Shown piece after piece: positions 21,201 through 30,045 of a stretch of DNA of 64,000 nt (position 1 is the first letter of the stretch; every line of letters starts with the position of its first letter). The position numbers were made by a program, and so were the translations under genes. The stretch is taken from the NCBI GenBank assembly GCA_020091685.1, contig CM034598.1, forward strand, positions 19,889,745 through 19,953,744. Direction: 5' to 3'. The stretch comes from Lutjanus erythropterus (taxonomy: Eukaryota > Chordata > Actinopteri > Lutjaniformes > Lutjanidae). The notes beneath the pieces were generated by a model. That model saw only the letters and a program-made list of their open reading frames with translations. It did not search any database and was not told the origin of the DNA.

Positions 21201-24025
21201 TTGAAAGAAACATATAACTGTCTATAATAGTAATTTTTCAGTGAACCAAACTGTCAGTGCTACTGATTTTTAAAATGCGCATTTGCTCCCAGTATTTTAT
21301 TCATTGTGAAAATAAAAATGAGCTAAACCCTGTCCATGTCTTACTACTACAACAGTTCCAAAGTGAGAATCATCTTTCTGTAAATGCCACAAAATATTGT
21401 GGGAAACTTAAAAATGTAGCCTGAAAAAAAGTTTTCTTAATGCAAAAATATTAATGTGTCAAACATATATACATTACTTTACTAGATTTAATCTAAGTAC
21501 ACTGTAGGCCAAGTACACACTTTAAGTTGTACTGTCTAAAAAAATAAATAAATAAATAATTAAAATAAAATTGGACCAGACTGTCTCAGAAGATACTCAT
21601 TCTTTAAGGACTTGAAATTGGGGACAAAGTAGTCAGGACAACCCTACTAAATATTTTCAGCTATTGTAACTGTATGAAAATCACAACTAAGAGACATTTT
21701 TTTGTCTGAATAAGAAGGTAATAATACCTCTCTCTCCATATTCTGTGTGTAGTACTCTTTATTCACATCTGACCTCGGAACCTCATCTTTAACTGCCAGC
21801 CCAGTGTCCCGGACCTGGATAGGTAAACCTGTAAAATACAAGGTGTGACAACAGGTTTAAACTCATAGTTAGATGCTTCAACAAGCCATAAGAAATGTTC
21901 ACAGGCCAAATTACAAATTTTGAAGAGTCTATCAGAGAGACTCACCATACTCCAGGTCCAGCAGACATGTCTGACAAACATTCTTCATTTTACTGCAGGT
22001 CTGACAGACCTCTGTTTTCTTGAAACGCATTCGTGTTCCCGGACACCATCGAAACACAGTAAAGGGTCGAGCACAGATCTAATGGGCAAATTAAATTCAA
22101 ACTTTATTACAGACTCAGGGTCAAGGCTGAGGAAGAAAAATAAAAAATATTCTTACATGGCATTAGGCGTTAAGCAAAAGTATGCTGTGTGTTGCATAAC
22201 CACAATTGAAAGTATTAATGCAAAACATACCTTGCATTCTTTCCCATACTTTTCTTTGGTCTGTAAAACAAAGCATGAAGAAATAATATTAGTATCAAAA
22301 CTACGAGAAAATAATCAATTCAATCCCAGTCATTATGATGACATGGTAGTTCTGACTCACCATACGAATGTAAGGGTTTTCTCCTAAACATGTCTGACAC
22401 AGAATTGGAAAATCCTGGAAGACAAACCAAAACAGATGTTTACTTAGTTAAAAAACAACAAAAAACAAAAACAAACACCACGCACCATATCCATTACCCA
22501 TCCCACAGTCCCCTAATGTATGTTATTTTAAGCAGTAACTTGATCTCCATCTTCTGTTTCACTGTCTGCTGTGAGCACCTTGGCGAAGTTACATGTGGGA
22601 ATACAGGAAGGGCAATAGGACATGCTCATGTCTATTTTGCCATCTGTTGAAGGATGCTGTTTCAACTCCAAGTGCTAGCTGCTGAAAACGACCTTGCCTT
22701 AATCCATCCCACTGACAGCATCAGCCAAACACCTAAATATAAGCAGGTCTTGTGGCTCAAACGTTAACTACACAGTCTAGGGTTGCAAAGTTTATATTCT
22801 GGTGTCTTGACAAACCCAACATTGGCTAAAGGCCCTGTTGTCTCATGGCTCAAGAGAGGAAACTGATATGTTGCCTTATATAGCTGAGTTATGGACCCAT
22901 TACAGGTTCAAAAATACAAAGGCTTGGTGTGATTATAATAAATGTAAGAGTTACGATTCGGTAGGTAACTCACGACAATTTCAGTTCAGGTTAGCTCGTT
23001 TTTGCACTGTAAGAAGCTTGTTTGTATGATGGCGACACTCAAACAAGAAGCTTGGCTGACACAATACATCAACAACTTTATATAAATCTGAGAGCTGTTT
23101 ATAACACAGTTTTTCATATATATATTATCATTAGTCGTCAGATAACGTTATGGCTTATCTGCCAGCCAAGCGGTCATCTTCTCAAAGCGCCTGCTAATGA
23201 TCGCGCCTATAAGAGAACTCTTTATTTGCGAGATTCCGCGAGATGTGTACGCCCTGTTTCTGCACTGCACACCTCGTAAATAATAATTGTGTTATATAAA
23301 GTGACAACCTGTGGTCAAAAATGCCAAGTTATGGTCAGAAAACACTTGGTTAGGATTAGAAAAAGATCATGGTTTGAATAAGTGATCACTCTCGCGAGAT
23401 CTTACGCAAATCTGCGGTTCCCTTTTAAACAAGACTTATGCTAGGCTACCATTACAATTCAACATTTGATGCCGAAAACCTAATTCAAACAACAGGCGAT
23501 AATGCAACTGATTGCCTGGATCGGTCGTTTCTGCACGAACCAGTTACGAGTGGAACCGGTTAGCTGGTTGATTTACTTTAACGCAGAATCGTTATATTTT
23601 TGTTAGCCTGCTAGTGCTAGCGGTTAGCTAGGATAGCTAACTTTAGTACAAAACACATTAAGGTTCAAATAACTGAGGCTGTTTGCGTTGAGTCCAATTT
23701 CAAATATCATCGTTCATCCTCCATAGCCTACTGCTACCCTGAAAAGTGGCGTTTTACAGTTTAACGTAACGATAGACAGACATGTTATAAAAGTGGCAGC
23801 CACGCTTCTATCGCTAGCTAACCGTAGGCTACCTAGCTACCAAGCTAACCCGCCAGGTTTGTGTCAAGCTGATAGGTGTTACGATCATGATCATTACTCA
23901 AAATTGACTGGAAATCATTGTGTTCAAATCATACTCTTTGTCCTGTAAAATACAATGCCGTTTACACGTACCGCGTCTTCCCAGTTCTGTCTGTTGTAGG
24001 TGTTGGAGCCCAGGGACGTCGCCAT
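18227..24025 (-). CDS. rbm22: RBM22, pre-mRNA-splicing factor, complete, 427 codons
   Basis: Component of the activated spliceosome (yeast Cwc2/Ecm2 counterpart) that contacts the U6 snRNA stem-loop and the intron near the catalytic centre; nuclear. Exons in order: 23972-24025, 22361-22414, 22231-22260, 21946-22078, 21728-21828, 20969-21141, 20513-20713, 20173-20337, 19685-19773, 18608-18736, 18227-18381. All phases match. The N terminus [18 protein letters not shown] equals the human one as I recall it. Cysteine pairs (C24/C27, C45/C48, C71/C74, C81/C84) form the N-terminal zinc region. A CCCH finger is at C165, C173, C179, H183. The RRM spans about 233-303, with RNP2 LYIGGL and RNP1 QCAFIQFA. 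The tail is proline-rich (PPPP blocks) and ends [23 protein letters not shown]. Human RBM22 is 420 residues, so this is full length. Convergent with myoz3. Confidence 0.98.
22861..23098 (+). repeat. Dispersed repeat copy A, in rbm22 intron 1
   Basis: About 238 bp that align in order with 25921-26142: TTGCCTTATATAG, GAGTTATGGACCC, AGGTTCAAAAATACAAA, GACAATTTCAGTT, AAGCTTGTTTGTATGATG and GAGAGCTG. Same orientation. The two copies flank the rbm22 promoter. Family unknown, no terminal repeats seen. Confidence 0.7.
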
Positions 24026-24030
24026 TTTGC
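24017..24030 (-). promoter_or_regulatory. YY1-type motif overlapping the rbm22 start codon
   Basis: On the minus strand the start codon lies in GCAAAATGGCGACG, matching the YY1 core AAnATGGCGnC. YY1 sites at the start codon are a known feature of TATA-less housekeeping genes, where they also help set a short 5' UTR. No TATA box was seen upstream. Confidence 0.5.
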
Positions 24031-25920
24031 GGAGTGTGGGCCAAACAACCAACGACACAAGAGTTGTCAGACCACAATGCACCGCACCAGAGAGCCACGT
24101 TTCACCTTAGGGTGTCGCCCTATTTCAAGAAACCATCAGATACAATCTAAGAAAAAGAAGTAAATATAACAAGCAAATATACATCTAAGGAAAGTAGCTA
24201 TGTTGACTCACTTGAGAAGTGTTTCATTTGAACATTTCTATTTGATGGCATTCTATAATTCTATTCCAATACACGTCAGAGCTAAATAGGTTATTATCAC
24301 TCAATTACACCTACCTGATGGTTACAGTTAGTAGTTTGCAGATTGTACAAACAAAATATATGGTCAGCCTTTAAAATATGATGCGATGATCTTTAATAAA
24401 TAATTCAGCTGTAATAAAGCACTTAAAACTTACATATTCACACCACTGATAATGTCAAATATTGTATTATTTTTGTTTTGCAGTTGTTAATACATAATTC
24501 AAACATTCATTGGTAAAAAACAATTCATGACTTTTTTTTTGCACATGTTTAGGATGTAGCTGGCTCATTTTATTTTATTTTATTTTATTAAAGAAGGAAA
24601 GCAAGTAGCACCTAAAGTTAAAAACGAAAAACACATTTTGTACAAACAAAAAAAATGCATGCTCACATCAGAATTCTTATTTAATAAAAGACTTTTTTCA
24701 AGTTAATAATAATGAGTTAAGTTAATGAAGTTAATATCATGATAAATATCATGTTGTGGACTTTTTATCCTGGTATTATCATATCTTGAGTTTTTATTAT
24801 TGTTCCATCCCTATGCATTAGTCATTAAAACCAATAGCCTAATATAATTAATATAAATAAAATAACACTCTGATATATATGTAATATTGGAGTGACCATT
24901 CTTCAAAATTATTACTTTTACCTCCGACTCTTTTATTTTGGCCATAATGCTTCTTCACTTGCTCTTGACCTACTATTTTTACATTCTAGTAGTACTACTT
25001 TTAACTAAGTAAAGGATGTGCGTTATTTTCCCACCTCTGCGTGTGTAAGAGAGACAGACACAGACCAACTGATTGGCTGCTGTGTGAGAGCTTGTATAAG
25101 CCAATTGTGTAGTCCACTTACCGTTTATCTATCCACCTGTTCCAATTCAGGTCAGGGTGTCTTTGCTGTGTCAAACTCCAATTAGTCGGGCAAAGGATGT
25201 GTGAGATTACGGATGGGCATTAAGCCCCTAATGTTTATTTAAGGTCAGAGTGAGGTTGTGTAGTCAAAGGACAGGGATTAGATACAGGCCTGGAGACCGA
25301 GGAATTCTGTTATAGTGCAGGAGGTCAGAAAAAGGAAGTCTGCTGTACTTTTAGGCTTCTTCCAAATGAAAAACATCACTATTCTCCTCTGTTGCCTCTG
25401 ATGCTTAGATTCAGTGACTTCAAGGTATATTCAGTTGTGTTGTGCTCATTAGCTAAGTGACACTAAATTATTGATCAGCAATTGCTCATGTCATCATATC
25501 TCCAGGAGAAAGGGTTAACTGAAATCTCTACTAGGCTCTTCTCCTCCGCCTGTTTCTCGTGGGTGCACAGTCTGCGTCTTGCCCTGTGTTTAGTGGGACA
25601 GCGGAGTAAACCTTCTGGGCACGTTCTCTTTGTCTTAATGAGTCGTGTGACCTATCTCCTCTATCATGTGATGGGGATGAGACAGCCAAAGCTATTTTGA
25701 AGGAGGGCTTTGTTTTGGATTTAGCCACTCTGTAATCAAAATCACCAACCTCATGAGTCACAAGGTCAGACAACGTGTAGGTGTATACTACTACCTCACA
25801 GCTGCTGCTCTGTGTTGCAGCTCCATTCAAGAAATGATATCCTCAGAGCAGTGTTGATGGTTCAGTTGATGTTGATGTTGCAATCTGACCTAAAAACTAA
25901 TTAATCTTATACCTCTGGGA
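24031..25920. other. Intergenic region upstream of rbm22
   Basis: A+T-rich sequence with no gene recognised. It includes a second copy (about 24440-24820) of the A+T-rich repeat at 12320-12690, with a TTTTA run near 24,570. The stretch 25,000-25,850 is of more balanced composition, and an open frame there has no recognisable similarity. Confidence 0.5.
24440..24820 (+). repeat. Dispersed A+T-rich repeat, copy 2
   Basis: It aligns loosely with 12320-12690 through TTTTTGTTTTGC, AACATTCATTGG, TTTTTTTGCACATG and an end at TTATTGTTCCATCCCTA. The middle has diverged and carries simple-sequence growth. Confidence 0.45.
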
Positions 25921-26142
25921 AATTGATTTGTTGCCTTATATAGTTGAGTTATGGACCCCATTAGAGGTTCAAAAATACAAATGTTTGCTGTGATTATGAT
26001 AAATGGAAGAGTTGAGATTTGGTAGATAACTCATATGACAATTTCAGTTTGGGTTATATAGTTTTTCACTGTAAAGACAAGCTTGTTTGTATGATGACAA
26101 CTCGCAAACAAATAATACAGCAGTAATTTGAACTGAGAGCTG
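25921..26142 (+). repeat. Dispersed repeat copy B, adjoining the tandem array
   Basis: The direct counterpart of 22861-23098, with small indels. It ends about 35 bp before the first unit of the tandem array at 26177. Confidence 0.7.
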
Positions 26143-26176
26143 ATTACCAATGCTACTGTACATATAATAATATAAG

Positions 26177-28420
26177 AATACTGGAGTGATTATTTCATTA
26201 GGAAACACATAAGACCATTTCTCTTTGATGCAACACTGACAATATAAAAAATAGAGGTTTGCATGCGCGCTTGTTGCATAATCTGCATGGTGTGGTGGCT
26301 AATCATCAGGACTATCCCTGAGGTCTTGTTCATATGAAATTGGAATCATAAAAACTGAGGGTAATCCCAGTATCACAGCACAATTAATCTCAGTGTATGT
26401 AGTTCACATAGCACATCAAGGTCACTATAATCTCACTATTGAAGAGCAGGGATACAGACAAACCGCTGCAGGAATATGATGAACGCATATGTCATTTCTT
26501 TAAGGAAATGTGTAGTTTGCATGTAAGTGCAAAAATGTTTAATTATTTGTTATGTTTAACTATGTTCCTTATAAAAAAAAAAATCATACAGGCACATGTC
26601 AGAAAACATATATGCAGATACTGGTATAAACAGACCAAAGCTGTGGGCCAATATTGGACCGATAATATCAGTCAACCTCCAAAAATCATATTTATTTCAT
26701 ACTCATTTATTGGCTGTTTTTTGTCCTGAAACTGTTTGGTAAAAAGCCAGCTATCAGATTTCTGTCATTTTAGATGGATGCCATGGATATTGATATCATT
26801 TAGAGATATTCTATCAGAGATATTCCCCTCAAAAGATAATGTAAATATTCAATTAAAGTATAGTTCCTTAAAATATCATTGCAATACTATGCTTAGGTGC
26901 CAGTGGCATTACTAGCAGTGTTATAGGAATACTGGAGTGATTTTTTCAGATAAGACAATTTCTCTTTGATGCAACACTAATTATACAACACCCCCCCAAC
27001 ATTTTTGCATGGGTGCTTGTTGCATTATCTGCATGGTGTATTGATTAATCCTTGAGCTCTTAGGAATCATAAAAACTTCGAGGGTAATCCCAGTATCACA
27101 GCACAGTTAAACTCAATGTATGTATTTAACACAGTACTCCTACAATAATCTCACTATTGAAGAGCAGGGATGCAGATAAGCCCCTGCAGAAAATGATCGC
27201 ACTGTGATTTCTTTGAGAAGTTGTGAATTTTACATAAATGCCTATATCAGGAGACAAAATTTTAAACAAAAATGAAAAAGTGTTTTGTTAATAAAAGGTT
27301 TTCATGTAGGCACATATTGGATAACATATACAGATAATGATATCAGCCTGATGGGCCGATAATATCACTCAACCAATAATGTCAGTCAATAGATAATATC
27401 ATTCATTCATCCATCCATCCATCCATCCATCTTCAACCGCTTATCCAAAAATCGGGTCTCGGGGGTTCTACAGTTCTAGCAGATAATACCAGTCAACCGA
27501 TATGTTCCAGTTGGCCTCTTATAATCACATTAATTCCATAGTAATTTAAAGGCTATTTGTTGTCCTGAAACAATGTTTTCTAAAAGCCAGCTACCAGTTT
27601 TCTATCATTTAAAATAACTGGTGTTTGTATCATTGCAGCAATAATCAGTGTCATAAATATTGTAATCATTTGGAGATATTCTGCTGGAGATATTCCCCTC
27701 AAAAGAGAGTGAAAATATCCAATAAAAAGTATTGTTCCCAGTAATATCATAACAGTACCTTAAATATTATAGGTCACTATGAGTACACTGAATGAGCCTA
27801 CCAATTACATTGTATTACTATTATAAGAATACTGAAGTGATTTTCTCATTAGGAAACAGAACTTTAATTTAGCATTTTCCTTTGATGCAGCACTGATTAC
27901 ACAAACACATTTTTGCATGGGTGCTTGTTGCATAATCTGCATGTTGTGGTGTTTAGGGTTGATATAACTTGTAATATCCTAGCAATATCTTGAGTGTTAT
28001 AGGTCTAAGCTCACTATGACTGAGTACTAATGACAATGTACTGGTCTGTGTTTTTTTTTTATTAGGAATAATATGATAAGATATATTTTTTTTTAAAAAA
28101 TAAGAAGATAATTAAAAAAAATACATGAGTTTTGCATGGGTGCTTGTTGCATAATCTGCATGGTATAGTGACTAATCATCACGACTATCCCTGAGCTCTT
28201 GTCCATTGGGAACTGGAATCATAAAAACTTTTGAGACTAATCCCAGTATCACAGCAAAATTAAACCCAGTCTATGTAGTTCACACAACACATCAAGGCCA
28301 CTATAATCTCACCATTGAGGAGCAGGGATGCAGATAAGCCCCTGCAGGAATATGATGAGCGCACAGTGATTTCTTTGAGGAGTTGTGTAGTTTGCATGTA
28401 TGCGCATATCAGAAGAGGAA
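26177..28420 (+). repeat. Decayed tandem array of 0.75-0.9 kb units running into a CpG-rich promoter
   Basis: Four units begin or can be anchored as follows. U1 26177-26927 and U2 26928-27827 start AATACTGGAGTGATT; U3 starts at 27828 and is cut short near 28,000; U4 is partial, about 28,000-28,420. A 34 bp core containing GCATGGGTGCTTGTTGCATA recurs at 26257, 27002, 27910 and 28130. A second block, GAGCAGGGATGCAGATAAGC, is in U1, U2 and U4. U1 and U2 also share the AGATATTCCCCTCAAAAGA stretch (26,817 and 27,687). U2 carries an insertion at about 27,400-27,480. The last unit merges without a gap into the CpG-rich segment. Confidence 0.75.
27400..27480. mobile_element. Small insertion with (CATC)n and CTTCAACCGCTTATCC, inside array unit 2
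   Basis: A CATC repeat (27407-27430) followed by CTTCAACCGCTTATCC and TCGGGTCTCGGGGG is a familiar end fragment of fish retroposed repeats. Comparison of U1 with U2 shows that this piece is extra in U2, which explains part of U2's greater length. Confidence 0.5.
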
Positions 28421-28429
28421 AAATGTGCT

Positions 28430-28850
28430 GTGCTAGCGCCTCCTGTCGACAGTTATGGGCCACTGCTGATGCACAGAGCTGCAGAAAGAGAGGGGCATTC
28501 TCAGATTTCCCGATTTCTCCCAGCCGAGTCCGCTGTGCCGCTCGCTTCCACATCACGGCCGACAGCAAACCGAGACGACGACGACGACGACATGCGCCCA
28601 GCGTGCCTCAACCCCGCATTCATTTCAGCAAGCCAGCGTCGTCCTGCATCCACATAGACCCAGACAAGGTGAGTACATCGACACAACGCAAGTCTGCTCG
28701 CGGTGTTTTCGCACATGTTTTCGACCGAGAGCCCCGCCGCTGCTCGCTCGGTCTCCCAGGCCAGGCTAGTGAGCGTTGTCTGGCGCAGACGGAGAATGAG
28801 GCCAGTCTTTCGGCCTGACTGGAAACATAATGCCCCTCCACCGGTTCAGC
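28430..28850 (+). promoter_or_regulatory. CpG-rich segment, probable promoter of an unidentified gene
   Basis: CpG dinucleotides are dense here and scarce in the flanking kilobases; the G+C content rises abruptly at about 28,430 and falls after about 28,850. A (CGA)n run lies at 28,572-28,590. No TATA box stands out, in keeping with a CpG-island promoter. Direction is inferred from the strong plus-strand donor inside it. Confidence 0.6.
28440..28668 (+). other. Probable first exon of an unidentified plus-strand gene
   Basis: It ends GACAAG followed by GTGAGTAC, a near-ideal splice donor at 28,669. The left end is unknown. It is likely 5' UTR: the ATG at 28,592 opens a 21-codon frame that stops at 28,655-28,657, eleven bases before the donor. 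One other frame stays open across the whole segment, but it continues from the upstream repeat array and has no recognisable domain, so coding is not supported. No matching downstream exon was found in the rest of the window, so the gene cannot be named. Confidence 0.5.
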
Positions 28851-29468
28851 GGAGGCTCGGTGTAGCTTTCAGCTTGTCCATATGGCAGCAGAAGAAAGGA
28901 GGCTAACGTTATGTTTTTTCCTAAGCGGGTCAGGTCGAAGTTTATGCCCAGGATAGAGCTGTGTCCGGCTGCTCTGCTCTGTGATTTAATATCGGAATTC
29001 CTTTATCCAGCCCGGGTACCAGAATGCAGCGACAAGCCAGCAACTTGTTTTTGTAACTTTGTAGCGGCTGCGACGTATAGAGTTCTATCGAATGTCCAGC
29101 TTCAAGTTAGCTTAAACAATCTTTGCAACAATGTAGCAGTTTACCCACTAACGTTCCACTCTAATGCGTCTCCAGCAATGAAAAGGCCAAACGATTTTGT
29201 GTGCAAATTCGAATTAAAGGTCGATACGACTGTCTGCCACCTCGTCTAATAGCACTGCACATGACAGAGGTGGATAAAAGATCACTGTGGGAATGCAACG
29301 AGTGCCTCAATATTTCTCCATTTGTACTCAATTTGTGAGGGGGAACTTGGGTTAATTATTATGAGCAGTGATTGCAGGCTCAGTGTTGTGACAGATAATG
29401 CACCAGACTATTATGTACCTGTAGGGCTCATCATTACAAATGTAGCCAGATTTCAAAACTGTTTCGTC
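28669..29468. other. Start of the long exon-free tract
   Basis: After the donor the sequence is unique, G+C falling gradually. No second donor-acceptor pair framing a convincing coding exon was found. Open frames at 28,703-29,249 overlap CpG-rich DNA and carry no known motif. Confidence 0.5.
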
Positions 29469-29792
29469 TAGAGCTGCAGCGATTTATCGATTAGTTAGCG
29501 CCAGCAATTTGGATAATTGGTTAATTGGATTGATTCATTTTCTTTAAGAAAAAAAAGTCCAGATTCTCTGATTCCAGCTCCTTATATTTAAAGATATTTT
29601 CTTGTTTCTTTAGCTTTCTATAAACTGAATATCTTTGAGTTGTGGGCAAAACAAGACATTTGAGTATATCATATTTGGCTTCGGGAAACGCTGAACAACA
29701 TTTTTCACCATTTTATAGATCAAAAAAGTAATTGATTGAGAAAATAATTGGCAGATTAATTGACAGTAAAATAATTCTTAGTTGCAGCCTTA
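29469..29792 (-). mobile_element. hAT-like MITE copy (GGGCTGCAACTAA family)
   Basis: Left end TAGAGCTGCAGCGATT and right end AATTCTTAGTTGCAGCCTTA are inverted repeats. The interior includes TGAATATCTTTGAGTTGTGG and AAAACAAGACATTTGAG, words shared with the copies at 33563-33911 (opposite orientation) and 45479-45802. Non-autonomous. Confidence 0.75.
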
Positions 29793-29984
29793 GTTTTGTC
29801 CTAACCACAAACTCATATAAACATAAACAAAATAATAAGTTTGATATAATGTATCATTATCCAGTTAGATTTTTTGTAAAACTAGGGTCTTTACTCTTAA
29901 CAAAGATATTCCTATTTATATCATTATTGTTAAGTTCATTCTTAAATTCTCTTTTATATTGTTACTATGCTTTGGTAACATGTG

Positions 29985-30045
29985 TACCTGTTACGCCAAT
30001 AAATCCTACTGAAATTGAAATTGAAAAATTGAAATTGATAGGCTA
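29985..30045 (+). mobile_element. Retroposon 3' tail with GAAATT repeats
   Basis: GCCAATAAATCCTACTGAAA followed by repeats of TGAAATTGAAAT resembles 3' ends of fish LINEs that finish in short tandem repeats. The upstream body (from about 29,800) is A+T-rich and not recognisable. Confidence 0.4.

Noticed and set aside
21920-22387. 155-codon plus-strand open frame
   Set aside because: Antisense shadow of rbm22 exons 3 and 4 and the intervening introns.
27400-27432. Regularly spaced short repeats that might suggest a CRISPR array
   Set aside because: It is a simple CATC microsatellite in vertebrate DNA, with no spacers.
28315-28818. 167-codon plus-strand open frame across the CpG-rich segment
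   Set aside because: Its first third lies in the tandem-array repeat, its middle is the CGA run, and it reads through a strong splice donor. No domain is recognisable; openness follows from high G+C.
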